Below, one piece after another: positions 7,836 to 15,085 of a stretch of 41,011 bases of DNA. Numbering within the stretch: position 1 is the first letter of the stretch; the number at the start of each line of letters is the position of its first letter. Made by a program: the position numbers and the translations under genes. Origin of the DNA: Oscillospiraceae bacterium (lineage in GTDB: Bacteria; Bacillota; Clostridia; Oscillospirales; Oscillospiraceae); assembly GCA_017524845.1 (NCBI GenBank), contig JAFXUU010000012.1:1-41011 (forward strand). Direction: 5' to 3'. A model generated the notes under the pieces. It saw nothing but the letters and a program-made list of their open reading frames with translations. It ran no database searches and had not been told where the DNA came from.

Positions 7836-8135
7836 ATGGAAGCCTTGCTTTTCGGCCTTTGTCTCTTTTCGTCTGACCTGATCGCCCTTCTGCTCCTGGT
7901 GCAGAAACGACCGAAGCTCAGCCTTCCTTTCGGCGTCCTCTCCCTGGCGCTCACGGGAGTGACGCTGTATTTCTGGCGCAATATGCTGCTCCAGAACGGA
8001 AAAAGCGCCGCGCTGCTGGGCCTGCGGGATTACCCCGCGGTCCCGGTCGTCGTCGGGCTCCTGGCCCTGGCCGCCCTGGTTTTCCTCCTCCTGGGCCTCG
8101 CGGGCGCCTTTTGTCAGCGCGGCCGGAAAAGCTGA
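7836..8135 (+). CDS. Small three-helix membrane protein, function unknown
   Basis: 99 aa read from MEALLFGLCLFSSD at 7836, which has AAAGGAG eight bases upstream; the longer frame from 7788 would begin inside the promoter. Three hydrophobic segments can be seen: about residues 3-22, 28-48 and 65-92, with short charged links and a basic C-terminal tail (CQRGRKS). No family is recognised. It is a monocistronic unit with its own promoter and a strong terminator. Such small integral membrane proteins are common in Firmicutes and no role is proposed. Confidence 0.75.
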   Translation: MEALLFGLCLFSSDLIALLLLVQKRPKLSLPFGVLSLALTGVTLYFWRNMLLQNGKSAALLGLRDYPAVPVVVGLLALAALVFLLLGLAGAFCQRGRKS

Positions 8136-8155
8136 TGCCCATACCGGGCGCTGCG

Positions 8156-8189
8156 ATCCGTCCCCCGAACGCCGGGGGACGGATTCTTT
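8156..8189 (+). terminator. Intrinsic terminator after the small membrane protein
   Basis: Perfect 11-bp stem (atccgtccccc, 8156-8166, with its complement at 8174-8184), 7-base loop, then TCTTT. Confidence 0.9.
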
Positions 8190-8224
8190 ATTTCTGCGGA
8201 GGACGCGTCCTTTTTCGCCCATCG

Positions 8225-8254
8225 TTGACATTTGTTAACCTTTTGTGGTATATT
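8225..8254 (+). promoter_or_regulatory. Promoter of the acyltransferase gene
   Basis: Consensus TTGACA (8225-8230), 18-bp spacer, TATATT (8249-8254); predicted start of transcription near 8261. Confidence 0.85.
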
Positions 8255-8257
8255 TTC

Positions 8258-8273
8258 GCTGACAACTGTCAAC
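8258..8273. promoter_or_regulatory. Candidate repressor operator over the transcription start
   Basis: GCTGACA-AC-TGTCAAC is a near-palindrome (one mismatch in 7-bp arms) directly over the expected start of transcription. Its half-site TTGACA/TGTCAA also recurs as the -35 box with TGTTAA after it. This looks like a TetR-type operator; no regulator gene is adjacent. Confidence 0.4.
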
Positions 8274-8298
8274 TATATGGGCGAAAGGGGGCCTGTCC

Positions 8299-9336
8299 AT
8301 GCGTCGAAGGGCGGAGCCGGATTGGGTACGGGCTGTTTCCTCAGCGGCGGTAGTGCTGCTGCACGCCTCCAGCAATTTCGCGCTGCGGCCTTCCCGCTTC
8401 ACGCTCCTGGGCGTGACCCCGGCCTTTTTCTGCAATCAGCTGGCGCGCTTCGCCGTGCCCCTGTTTTTCCTGCTGTCCGGCCTGACCCTGGGCTTCGGCC
8501 GCCCGGAGCCGCTGCCCGGCTTCCTGGGGCGGCGGCTCCGGAGGGTGGGGCTCCCCTACCTGGGCTGGACCCTGTTCTATTTCCTTTGGACCCGGCGGTA
8601 TCTCCCCGGCGTCCTGCTCTCCGCCGGAAGCCTCCGCCTTCTGGGGCGAGACCTGCTCCTGGGCGGCGCCGCAGCCCACCTGTGGTTCATCCCGCCCCTG
8701 CTGGAGCTTTATCTGCTCTATCCTTTCCTGCGGCGGCTCCTGAGGCGGCGGCCCCGCCTGACCCTGGCGTGCAGCCTGCTGCTTTCTCTTCTCTGTACGC
8801 TGACCGTATACGTCCCCCTGCCCCTCGCCGGCCGGTTTCGGGCCCATCTCTGGCGGACGTTCCCCTGCTGGCTCTTCTATTTCGTGCTGGGCATGGCCCT
8901 GGCGGCCTCCGGCTGGGATAAGCTGACCGCCTTCTGCGAAAAGCATTGGACGGCGCTCTTGGGGATCGGCCTCGCCGCCGCCTTCCTCTACAGTCTGGAT
9001 TCCCTTCGCTGCGGTGATCCGGATTCCGTCAAGCCCCAGCTTTTCCTCTATGCGCCGCTGTGTCTCGCCGTGCTCCTGGCCGCCCGGAGGCCCTTCCGGC
9101 AGCTCCCCCGGGGAGAGGCGGCGGCCGCCTTCCTGGCAAAGCACAGCATGACGGTGTACTTCGTCCACGTATTCGTCCTGCAGGTCCTGCGTCTTGTGCC
9201 CGCGTTTCAGGGCAGCGCCCTGGGGATGCTGGGCCTCTTCGCCGCCTGCCTGCTCCTGAGCTGCGCCGCGGCCGTTTTTCTGGACGCACTCGCCGCCCGC
9301 CTCCGCCGGATCCCGTTCCCCCGCCGCGCCGCCTGA
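8299..9336 (+). CDS. Acyltransferase-3 family membrane protein (OafA/YrhL-like)
   Basis: 345 aa with about ten hydrophobic segments. The family pattern is visible: an early helix with the conserved His (VLLHASSNF, residues 19-27), the FFLLSGLTLG segment, RRVGLPYLGWTLFYF, then HLWFIPPLLELYLLYP, and late AKHSMTVYFVHVF. Members transfer acyl groups, often acetyl or succinyl, to cell-surface sugars, peptidoglycan or lipids from the membrane. Start ATG at 8299 after AAAGGGGG. Single gene with a consensus promoter and a palindromic site over the start, so probably inducible. The substrate is not predictable because no glycosyltransferase or polymer genes lie nearby. Confidence 0.88.
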   Translation: MRRRAEPDWVRAVSSAAVVLLHASSNFALRPSRFTLLGVTPAFFCNQLARFAVPLFFLLSGLTLGFGRPEPLPGFLGRRLRRVGLPYLGWTLFYFLWTRRYLPGVLLSAGSLRLLGRDLLLGGAAAHLWFIPPLLELYLLYPFLRRLLRRRPRLTLACSLLLSLLCTLTVYVPLPLAGRFRAHLWRTFPCWLFYFVLGMALAASGWDKLTAFCEKHWTALLGIGLAAAFLYSLDSLRCGDPDSVKPQLFLYAPLCLAVLLAARRPFRQLPRGEAAAAFLAKHSMTVYFVHVFVLQVLRLVPAFQGSALGMLGLFAACLLLSCAAAVFLDALAARLRRIPFPRRAA

Positions 9337-9351
9337 GCCCTCCTTCGACGG

Positions 9352-9384
9352 AAAACGCCCGCCGCGAACATTCGCGGCGGGCGT
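9352..9384 (-). terminator. Terminator of the ECF-coaX transcript
   Basis: A 14-bp perfect arm pair (9355-9368 with 9371-9384), GC-rich. On the minus strand it is followed by TTTTCC, so it serves coaX; on the plus strand there is no T run. Confidence 0.8.
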
Positions 9385-9397
9385 CGGCTTCGGGACC

Positions 9398-10177
9398 TCA
9401 CACCTTTTTCGGCTTCTGATTCTTTTCATAGAGGATGCGCAGGCCGTCCAGCAGCAGATCCTCGTCCAGGATGATCTCCCGTCTGCAGTGGGGGACGATC
9501 TTGCCGCTGAGGCCGCCGGTGGCGATCACGGTGCATTTGTCCCCCAGCTCCGCCTCGATACGGTCGATGAGGCCGTCCAGCATGGCGGCGTTGCCGTAGA
9601 TGAGGCCGGACTGCATGCTGTCCACGCTGGTGGTCCCGATCACCTGCTTCGGCTCGTCGAAGGAGATGCGGGGGAGCTGGGCCGTGCGGGAGGCCAGGGC
9701 GTCGAAGGAGACCATGACGCCGGGATAAATCACGACTCCCCGGAACACCCCGTCCTTATCCAGCGCGGAGAAGGTGGTGGCGGTACCCAGGTCCAGGATG
9801 ATCTGGGGCCTGGGGTATTTCTGCAGGGCGGCCACGGCGGCCACCACCAGATCGGCCCCCAGCTCCCGGGGATCGCCGGAGGCGATGTTCAGCCCGGTTT
9901 TGATGCCGGGGCCCACCACCAGGGGGCTCTTGCCGGAAATGAGCTCCATCACCCGGATGAGCACGTTGTTCAGGGGCGGCACCACGCTGGAGACGATGCT
10001 CCCCTCGATGTTGTCCCGCTTTACCCGGTAGATCTCCAGGATATTTTTTATGAGGACGGCGTATTCCGCCTCGGTCTTGTTCAGGTCCGTGGCGACCCGG
10101 GTGAGGAAAATGGCTTTGTCCTTCTCGAAGCCGCCGATGACGATGTTGGTATTGCCGATATCGAAAGCCAGGATCAC
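9398..10177 (-). CDS. coaX: Type III pantothenate kinase
   Basis: 259 aa, normal for CoaX. Phosphorylates pantothenate in the first step of coenzyme A synthesis and needs a monovalent cation; it belongs to the ASKHA fold. Motifs: MILAFDIGNTNIVIGGF (phosphate-1, Asp6), the central GDPRELGADLVVAA, ILDLGTATTFSAL and the adenosine-side VIATGGLSGKI. The start is GTG at 10177, nine bases after AAAGGAG. Co-directional with an ECF S-component gene 73 bp upstream, which suggests joint uptake and phosphorylation of pantothenate. Confidence 0.97.
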   Translation of the reverse strand: MILAFDIGNTNIVIGGFEKDKAIFLTRVATDLNKTEAEYAVLIKNILEIYRVKRDNIEGSIVSSVVPPLNNVLIRVMELISGKSPLVVGPGIKTGLNIASGDPRELGADLVVAAVAALQKYPRPQIILDLGTATTFSALDKDGVFRGVVIYPGVMVSFDALASRTAQLPRISFDEPKQVIGTTSVDSMQSGLIYGNAAMLDGLIDRIEAELGDKCTVIATGGLSGKIVPHCRREIILDEDLLLDGLRILYEKNQKPKKV

Positions 10178-10210
10178 GGTTGAAAACTCCTTTCGCGCCT
10201 GTAGAATTCG

Positions 10211-10242
10211 GCCTCGGCCGGAGAGTCCTCCGGCCGGGGCCG
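10211..10242 (-). other. GC-rich hairpin between the ECF gene and coaX
   Basis: Long inverted repeat (ggcctcggccggag with cctccggccggggcc) with a 3-base centre and one mismatch. There is no T run behind it on the minus strand, so it is more likely a processing or attenuation element than a full terminator. Confidence 0.5.
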
Positions 10243-10250
10243 CGGTTTGC

Positions 10251-10835
10251 TTATTCCTTGTTTTCTTTTTTGCCCAGCCGGATCAGCCGGACGATCACAG
10301 GGCTCAGAACGACGTTGAAGAGCAGCTCGAAGAGGAAGTTGCCTCCCACCAGGCCCAGGATCATGTATTTCCCCACGCTTTCAAAGCCCATGGCCGTGCC
10401 CCACTCCCGAACCGTGGGCAGGAAGAAGAGGAGGCAGCCCAGCAGGAAGATGCCCGTGTTCACCACCGGGGCCACGACGGCCGCCGCGATGACGGCGAAG
10501 GTCTCCTTCGCCTTCAGGGCCCTGTACACCGCCCCGGCGCAGAGACCGGCCAGCGCGCCCTTGAGCAGCACCACCAGGACCGTCCCCAGGGGATTGATGA
10601 CCAAAAAGGCAGCCGCGTCGCCGCTGAGGAGCACCACCAGGCCGAACACGAAGCCCAGCCAGGCCCCGGCCCAGATCCCGTAGAGGGCGGCGCCCACCAC
10701 GATGGGGATCAGCACCAGGCTGATGGAGAAGGGGCCGAAGCGGATGAAGGCCCCCAGGAACTGGAGGATGACGACGATGGCCGTGAACAGAGCCAGCCCC
10801 GTCAGCCTGCGGGTGTTGAAGCGCTTGTTTTCCAT
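10251..10835 (-). CDS. ECF transporter substrate-binding S component, probably for pantothenate
   Basis: 194 aa integral membrane protein with about six hydrophobic segments, of the general ECF S-component family. The N-terminal helix TGLALFTAIVVILQFLGAFI followed by RFGPFSISLVLIPIVVGAAL is typical, including the ALxTA-like surface used for docking to EcfT. It captures a vitamin and works with a shared EcfA1A2T energy module encoded elsewhere. ATG at 10835 is chosen because AAGGAGG lies eight bases before it; the in-frame TTG two codons upstream is too close. It shares a transcript with coaX, so pantothenate is the likely substrate (inference from context). Confidence 0.88.
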   Translation of the reverse strand: MENKRFNTRRLTGLALFTAIVVILQFLGAFIRFGPFSISLVLIPIVVGAALYGIWAGAWLGFVFGLVVLLSGDAAAFLVINPLGTVLVVLLKGALAGLCAGAVYRALKAKETFAVIAAAVVAPVVNTGIFLLGCLLFFLPTVREWGTAMGFESVGKYMILGLVGGNFLFELLFNVVLSPVIVRLIRLGKKENKE

Positions 10836-10895
10836 ATTCAATTCCTCCTTGCTGTCGCCCCGCGCTTCGACGGGTGCGGCGCAAATTTCGGCCCC

Positions 10896-10923
10896 ATTAT
10901 AGCAGGCTTTTCCGATTTGTAAA
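10896..10923 (-). promoter_or_regulatory. Promoter of the ECF-coaX operon
   Basis: Minus strand TTTACA (10918-10923), 16-bp spacer, perfect TATAAT (10896-10901), about 60 bp before the start codon. Confidence 0.78.
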
Positions 10924-10942
10924 GCCGCTGCGGAAGAAAATT

Positions 10943-10968
10943 CCTCCCGCAGCCGAAGCTGCGGGAGG
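10943..10968 (-). terminator. Terminator ending a minus-strand transcript
   Basis: 11-bp perfect stem (cctcccgcagc at 10943-10953, complement at 10958-10968) with a 4-base loop. On the minus strand it is followed by AATTTTCTT. It stops transcripts that come from the small ORFs at 11.0-11.3 kb. Confidence 0.82.
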
Positions 10969-10991
10969 TAAACCGCGCCCGATCGCCGGTC

Positions 10992-11141
10992 TCAGCGGAA
11001 CAGAACGGCCCGCTTTTTGAAGCAGACGACGTTCAGGATCAGCATCAGAACGGAAAGGCAGCGGCCCCGCGCGACCTTCGCGAGCGCCGGCCCGGGGAAC
11101 CTGTCATAGAGCGCCGAGCTGTCTGCGCCGCCCGGATTCAC
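10992..11141 (-). pseudogene. Short open frame, possibly the remnant tail of a membrane protein
   Basis: The 380-bp gap between the ECF gene and the 36-aa ORF holds this 49-codon frame. It begins at a GTG with no clear ribosome site and ends 24 bp before a terminator. The sequence ends with a hydrophobic stretch (CLSVLMLILNVVCF) and a basic tail (KKRAVLFR), as at the end of a membrane protein. The frame is open a few codons further upstream to a TAA, with no start. It could be a gene remnant or chance; nothing else is recognised in this gap apart from the promoter and the terminator. Confidence 0.25.
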
Positions 11142-11215
11142 AAGGACGCTGAAATCTGCTTATTCAACTATGGTCGCAGTCCTTTCCGCCGATCCTGTCA
11201 AGGACCCGTTTTTTC

Positions 11216-11326
11216 TCAGTCCTCCGTCTCCTCCATGGCCTCGTAATAATCCGATTCGGAGGCGAAGAGGACGTATCTGCCGTCCACCAGTCCGTAAAAT
11301 CCGTTTGCCGTGAAGTATCCGCGCAT
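11216..11326 (-). CDS. 36-residue protein, function unknown
   Basis: Reads MRGYFTANGFYGLVDGRYVL followed by FASESDYYEAMEETED. The ATG at 11326 is preceded by GGGAGGG at good distance. The composition is strongly aromatic (six Tyr/Phe in the first 22 residues) with an acidic tail, and the pattern GYFTxxGFYGxVDGRYxLFAxExDY looks like a genuine small family that I recall from other Clostridia, not random sequence. The longer frame to 11425 would add 33 residues with no ribosome site. No function is known to me. It is followed by the small frame at 10992 and then a terminator. Confidence 0.6.
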   Translation of the reverse strand: MRGYFTANGFYGLVDGRYVLFASESDYYEAMEETED

Positions 11327-11426
11327 ACCGTTTCCCTCCCGCGATCTTGTTTTCGATCTCAGGATAACACAGGAGTTGTCCCATAAACGGGACAGCTCTG
11401 CAGGCGTTTGCGCTATTTCGTTCAAC

Positions 11427-11735
11427 TCACCGGACCAGGATCAGCTCCGCCAGGAAGACCACGGCGCAGCAGGTGCCCGCCACGGTGAGGAGGCTCCCGC
11501 CCAGCAGGGCGGCGGCGATCCCGGCCGCAAGGGCGAGCGCGCCCGCGGCGGGCACGGCGGTGGCCTCCACGATGGCCGGGAAGGTCATCACCGCCAGGGT
11601 CACATAGGGTACGTAATAGAGGAAGGAGCGGAGGAAGCGGCTGCGCAGGGGCCGCCGGATCAGGGTCAGGGGCAGGACGCGGATGGCGTAGATCACCCCG
11701 AAGGCGACGAGGATATACACGTAGTTACTGACCAT
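11427..11735 (-). CDS. azlD: AzlD-type branched-chain amino acid export subunit
   Basis: 102 aa with four hydrophobic segments (about residues 4-24, 38-58, 62-80 and 83-100). It carries the AzlD signature TLIRRPLRSRFLRSFLYYVP near residues 24-43. AzlD is the small partner of AzlC in exporters of branched-chain amino acids, known from azaleucine resistance in Bacillus subtilis. ATG at 11735 has AAAGGAGG nine bases upstream and lies inside the end of azlC (11-bp overlap in another frame), so translation is coupled. The longer frame to 11762 adds nine residues without a ribosome site. Confidence 0.93.
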   Translation of the reverse strand: MVSNYVYILVAFGVIYAIRVLPLTLIRRPLRSRFLRSFLYYVPYVTLAVMTFPAIVEATAVPAAGALALAAGIAAALLGGSLLTVAGTCCAVVFLAELILVR

Positions 11736-12450
11736 CGCCCTCCTCCTTTCTCGGGAAGACAAGGGCGGCCAGGGCGGAGAGCCCCACCGTCAGGAGGATG
11801 GTTCTCGTCCCGGCGGAGAGGGTGCGCAGGGCGGGGAGCGCCCCGGCAACCCAGCTGCAGAGGAAGCCGGCCCCCACGCAGAGGGCCACGCTCAGCTCCT
11901 TTTTCGCCGGGGGGACGATGATGGCCAGGAACATCCCGTAGAGGGCGACGCCCAGGGCGCTCACCAGCCGGGCGGGCAGCACGGTGCCCATGAGGATGCC
12001 CAGGGCCGTACCCAGGGCCCAGGCGGGCACGGCCACCGCCATGGCCCCGTAGTGATACCGGGGCTCCAGCGGCCCCGGCCGGGCGATGCTGATGCCGAAG
12101 ATCTCGTCCGTCACCGCCGCCCCCACCAGGAAGCGGTGTCCGTCGGCCATTTCCGGGGAAATACGCTGGCTCAGGGCGCAGGACATGAGGAAATAACGGG
12201 CGTTGGTGATGAGGGTCACCAGCGCCACCTCCCAGCAGGCTGCCCCGGCGCCGATGAGGGTGAAGAGGGCGTGCTCCCCGGCGGAGGCGGTGCAAAGGAC
12301 GCTGGCGATGAAGCCCTGGAGCGGCGTCAGTCCCGCGTCCCGGGCGGCGATGCCCAGGGAAAAGGCCACGGCGAAATAGCCCAGGGCGATGGGGATCCCG
12401 TCCCGCACGCCCTCGGCAAAGGCGGAGCCCGCCCCGGCCTTCCGTTTCAT
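11725..12450 (-). CDS. azlC: AzlC-type branched-chain amino acid permease
   Basis: 241 aa, the large subunit of the AzlCD exporter. About seven hydrophobic segments; the family start FAEGVRDGIPIALGYFAVAF and SLGIAARDAGLTPLQGFIAS (residues ~11-50) and the motif TLITNARYFLMSCALS are clear. The reading frame stays open far upstream (to 12930) only because it runs antisense to the next gene; the real start is the ATG at 12450, which has GGGAGGGG before it and a promoter at 12484-12513. It overlaps azlD by 11 bp. Substrate range is inferred from the family. Confidence 0.95.
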   Translation of the reverse strand: MKRKAGAGSAFAEGVRDGIPIALGYFAVAFSLGIAARDAGLTPLQGFIASVLCTASAGEHALFTLIGAGAACWEVALVTLITNARYFLMSCALSQRISPEMADGHRFLVGAAVTDEIFGISIARPGPLEPRYHYGAMAVAVPAWALGTALGILMGTVLPARLVSALGVALYGMFLAIIVPPAKKELSVALCVGAGFLCSWVAGALPALRTLSAGTRTILLTVGLSALAALVFPRKEEGDGQ

Positions 12451-12483
12451 CCGCTCCCCTCCCTTCGCCGTGCAATGATTCAA

Positions 12484-12513
12484 ATTATAAGCATATTCCG
12501 GCACGGATGGCAA
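12484..12513 (-). promoter_or_regulatory. Promoter of azlCD
   Basis: Minus strand TTGCCA (12508-12513), 18-bp spacer, perfect TATAAT (12484-12489), about 34 bp before the azlC start. Confidence 0.78.
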
Positions 12514-12697
12514 GCGCCTTTTTCCCGCGGCGGGGACGGCGGCGGCAGGGAGCGATATGTCAGCGCCTGTGCCGCCGCCTCCCCACGGGCCGAATTTGTA
12601 AATATTTTGTGAACAGATAGCGTTTTGGCCCTTCTGAATGTCTCCATTATGGAGGCTTTTTTTGCGCCTCCGGATTTTGAGGAAAAGGCGGGAGAGC

Positions 12698-14644
12698 ATG
12701 GCGCTGAAATTTATGCAGGACATCGGATCGGGAGGGAAGCCGCAGAAGAAAAAAACGGAGACCGGGTACGGGAAAATCACCAATACGGCGGAGTTCATCA
12801 AAAGCCTCAGCCCCGAGCACCTGGCGGAGTACAGCCGCATGGACGAGAGCCAGCGGGAGTTTTTCAAGTACCTGGCCGGGGTGCCCGACGCGGACGTGTC
12901 CAAGATCGACCTCGTCGGGAAAAAGGACAAGCCACCGGAGGATAGCGGCGGAATCCAGGCTTCGGCCGGACGAAGCGGCAGTCAAAGCGGGACCCGGCAG
13001 GGAGGGGGCAATTCTCCCTTTTGGAACAAGAACGCCGGCAGGGAAGCGCAGACGGACGGATTCACCCATCATTCCGGCTCCTTCGCGTCCCCGGCGTCCG
13101 GCGGCGGGACGGCGGACCGGGCAGCCGACGACGCCCAGCCCCGCAGGGAAAGCAAGGCCCCGCTCCTTCCCGCGCAGGAGACAGTCTGGCAGAGAGCTCT
13201 GCGGACGATCACCGGCGGGGTAAAAAACAGCCTGGCGGGGTTCACCGACGCGAGCCGAGCTCTGTACGAGGCAGGTCAGGGCGGCAGGACGAGGGAGATG
13301 GAGGAGCTGCGGTACCAGGCCGCCCGGGAGACGGAGCGGGCGGAACAGCAGCTGGCATATCTGCTGGAGCATCCGGAAGCCGGGGATGCGGAAACGGCCC
13401 GGAATCTCGCGGACTATTGGAAAAGACAGCTGGACGCCTACGATATGGCGCTGGACGGAAATGTGCAGCAGCATGCCGCGCAGCAGACTGCGGCGCTGGC
13501 GGACGAGCTGCAGCATTCCTCGAAGGAGGATCTCGATCGGGCGAAGGCGGGCCTCGGATGGTTCGGAAGGGAACTGGTGGATGCCGGCGCGTCCCAGGTC
13601 CAAATGGCGGGGGATGCGCTCCTGGGCGCAGCGCTGGGACCGGGAAAAGGAACGGTGCCGCTCCTGCTCCGTACCTTCGGCAGCGGGACCATGGAGGCAA
13701 GGCAGAAGGGCGGGACGACGGATCGGCAGCTTCTTTATGGCGGCTTACAAGCGGGCGTTGAGCTGCTGACGGAAAAGCTGTTCAACGCCGCACTTCCCTT
13801 CAGGGCCGCCTACGGGCGGGGGAATCCCACGCTGGAGCAAACGCTGGACGATCTGATAGAGCTCGCGGTGCGCAAATTCTCTGCGAGCCCGACGGGGCAG
13901 CGGATCCTGGGCGCCGGACTGCAGGCCGGGAGGTCCTTCCTCACGGAGGGACTGGAGGAATTTGTGGGGGACTGGCTGGAATGGCAGCTTCCCCGCATCT
14001 ACGGCGGAGACGTAAACAGCTTCAGCGATCAGCTTGCCGGTTCCCTGCACAGCTTCTTCTCCGGCGGCCTGAACGGCCTGTTCGGTGCGGTGATCGACCC
14101 GGGGACGTATGGATACGGGAGAGATGTTGATTACCAAGGTGATTACAGTCGATCAGAGGGCCTGGGACGCAGCCTTTTCATCAGGGAAGAGATAGCGGAG
14201 ACCCCTTGGCAAAAGACGCTGAGAGATCATGAAACACTGCATTCCATCAATAATGAATTGTCAAGAGAAGGTAATAAGGGTATAATCAACGCCAGAGGTG
14301 TTCCGGAGGTTTTGAGTCTTCCGGATATTGGTATTGGCCGCTCAGTAGGGGCTAAATCAAGTAACTTCGACATTATGGATTTGAAAACCGGAGAACATTT
14401 TCAGCTCGCGGAGGGAAGTCGCCTGCAAAATGTCAAAGTGTTTGCAGGAAAGGGCGCCGCAGCGTCATATCGAAATGCAATCGCGTTTGCAAGAGAATAT
14501 GGCGGAGAGCCGGAAAACTGGCAGCATGTGAAAGGAATCGGCTTCGTTGATTTCTACGGAGAGTGTCGAAAAGCCGAGCTTCATTGGTCTCAATGCGAAG
14601 GCGTCGGGAAGTTTGAGTTTTTCATAAAGGAATGGTTGGAATGA
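12698..14644 (+). CDS. Polymorphic-toxin-like protein with phage/mobile-type body and exchangeable C-terminal tip
   Basis: 648 aa. Read from MALKFMQDIGSGGKPQKKKT at 12698, after GGGAGAG; the upstream ATG at 12638 has no ribosome site. Residues ~10-75 are a charged N-terminal segment, ~85-165 are low-complexity (Ser, Gly, Arg, Gln). The body at ~170-470 is helical, with glycine-rich hydrophobic helices (GASQVQMAGDALLGAALGPG; FLTEGLEEFVGDWLEWQLPR), a style I recall from large phage or conjugative-element proteins of gut Clostridia. From about residue 472 (base ~14115) base composition drops: 65% GC in 13921-13980 but 37% in 14221-14280. The tip ends GGEPENWQHVKGIGFVDFYG, CRKAELHWSQCEGVGKFEFF, IKEWLE. 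There is no signal peptide. The gene overlaps a small gene by ATGA. Toxin role is inferred from architecture, not shown. Confidence 0.7.
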   Translation: MALKFMQDIGSGGKPQKKKTETGYGKITNTAEFIKSLSPEHLAEYSRMDESQREFFKYLAGVPDADVSKIDLVGKKDKPPEDSGGIQASAGRSGSQSGTRQGGGNSPFWNKNAGREAQTDGFTHHSGSFASPASGGGTADRAADDAQPRRESKAPLLPAQETVWQRALRTITGGVKNSLAGFTDASRALYEAGQGGRTREMEELRYQAARETERAEQQLAYLLEHPEAGDAETARNLADYWKRQLDAYDMALDGNVQQHAAQQTAALADELQHSSKEDLDRAKAGLGWFGRELVDAGASQVQMAGDALLGAALGPGKGTVPLLLRTFGSGTMEARQKGGTTDRQLLYGGLQAGVELLTEKLFNAALPFRAAYGRGNPTLEQTLDDLIELAVRKFSASPTGQRILGAGLQAGRSFLTEGLEEFVGDWLEWQLPRIYGGDVNSFSDQLAGSLHSFFSGGLNGLFGAVIDPGTYGYGRDVDYQGDYSRSEGLGRSLFIREEIAETPWQKTLRDHETLHSINNELSREGNKGIINARGVPEVLSLPDIGIGRSVGAKSSNFDIMDLKTGEHFQLAEGSRLQNVKVFAGKGAAASYRNAIAFAREYGGEPENWQHVKGIGFVDFYGECRKAELHWSQCEGVGKFEFFIKEWLE

Positions 14645-14835
14645 GAGTAAAGTATACCGGCAATTACTACAAGGTTGCTTTTGACAAGACAAAGGCCTAC
14701 GACGTGATCTCTATTGAAAAAGGTTGGTTCAGGGTAAAGACAGAAACCGGTGAGGATTATTTATTCCCGCCGGAGTGTTTTGAAATTGTTGGGGATTTGT
14801 CAGAGGACGATGTGATTAGGAATGATTATATTTGA
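14641..14835 (+). CDS. Small immunity-like protein
   Basis: 64 aa, MRVKYTGNYYKVAFDKTKAY and so on, with YDVISIEKGWFRVKTETGED in the middle and an acidic tail (SEDDVIRNDYI). The ATG at 14641 overlaps the stop of the preceding gene (ATGA), so translation must be coupled; the in-frame GTG three codons earlier has no better site. The pattern VKYxG...LTxGKxYxVxSxExGWYRVxDexGEDYLyPP is one I recall as a short beta-rich family near phage and toxin genes, but I cannot name it. The AT-rich composition matches the tip of the upstream gene, so the two probably moved as a unit. Position and size suggest an immunity protein (inference). Confidence 0.7.
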   Translation: MRVKYTGNYYKVAFDKTKAYDVISIEKGWFRVKTETGEDYLFPPECFEIVGDLSEDDVIRNDYI

Positions 14836-14898
14836 CATACAGTGTGCAAAAGCGTACGATCGATAGCGACTGACCCATTTTCCGCCGAACACGAAACA

Positions 14899-14956
14899 AT
14901 TTCCGCTTTTAAATCTTCACGGGGTGAGGTCTGGAGCAAAAACAAGAAGCGGAAAT
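14899..14956 (+). repeat. Inverted repeat upstream of the tiny ORF pair
   Basis: ATTTCCGCTT (14899-14908) and AAGCGGAAAT (14947-14956) are perfect 10-bp complements 38 bases apart, ending just before the ATG at 14960. They could form a long hairpin that covers the start, or a protein-binding site. Between 14836 and the ORF nothing else is recognisable. Confidence 0.5.
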
Positions 14957-14959
14957 CAT

Positions 14960-15085
14960 ATGGAACACAGAGAAGTAACAAAACTGCTCATGAGTGACGG
15001 CGCGTTGTATCGGCTTCAGGGAATTTTCGAATGCCTCGATAATCACATCGTTGACGAGGACATAATCGATGCATTTCCGGGATGA
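14960..15085 (+). CDS. Tiny ORF, 41 aa, unknown
   Basis: Encodes MEHREVTKLLMSDGALYRLQ, then GIFECLDNHIVDEDIIDAFP, G. The predicted protein is helical and acidic. The ribosome site is poor (GGAAAT close to the start, inside an inverted repeat). It overlaps the next tiny ORF by ATGA, a typical sign of coupled translation, and the AT-richer composition matches the toxin tip region. No family is recognised. A remnant of mobile-element cargo is equally possible. Confidence 0.4.
   Translation: MEHREVTKLLMSDGALYRLQGIFECLDNHIVDEDIIDAFPG

Noticed and set aside
11725-12930. Longer azlC start
   Set aside because: The extension is antisense to the toxin-like gene; the azlC promoter at 12484-12513 and the ribosome site before 12450 fix the start.
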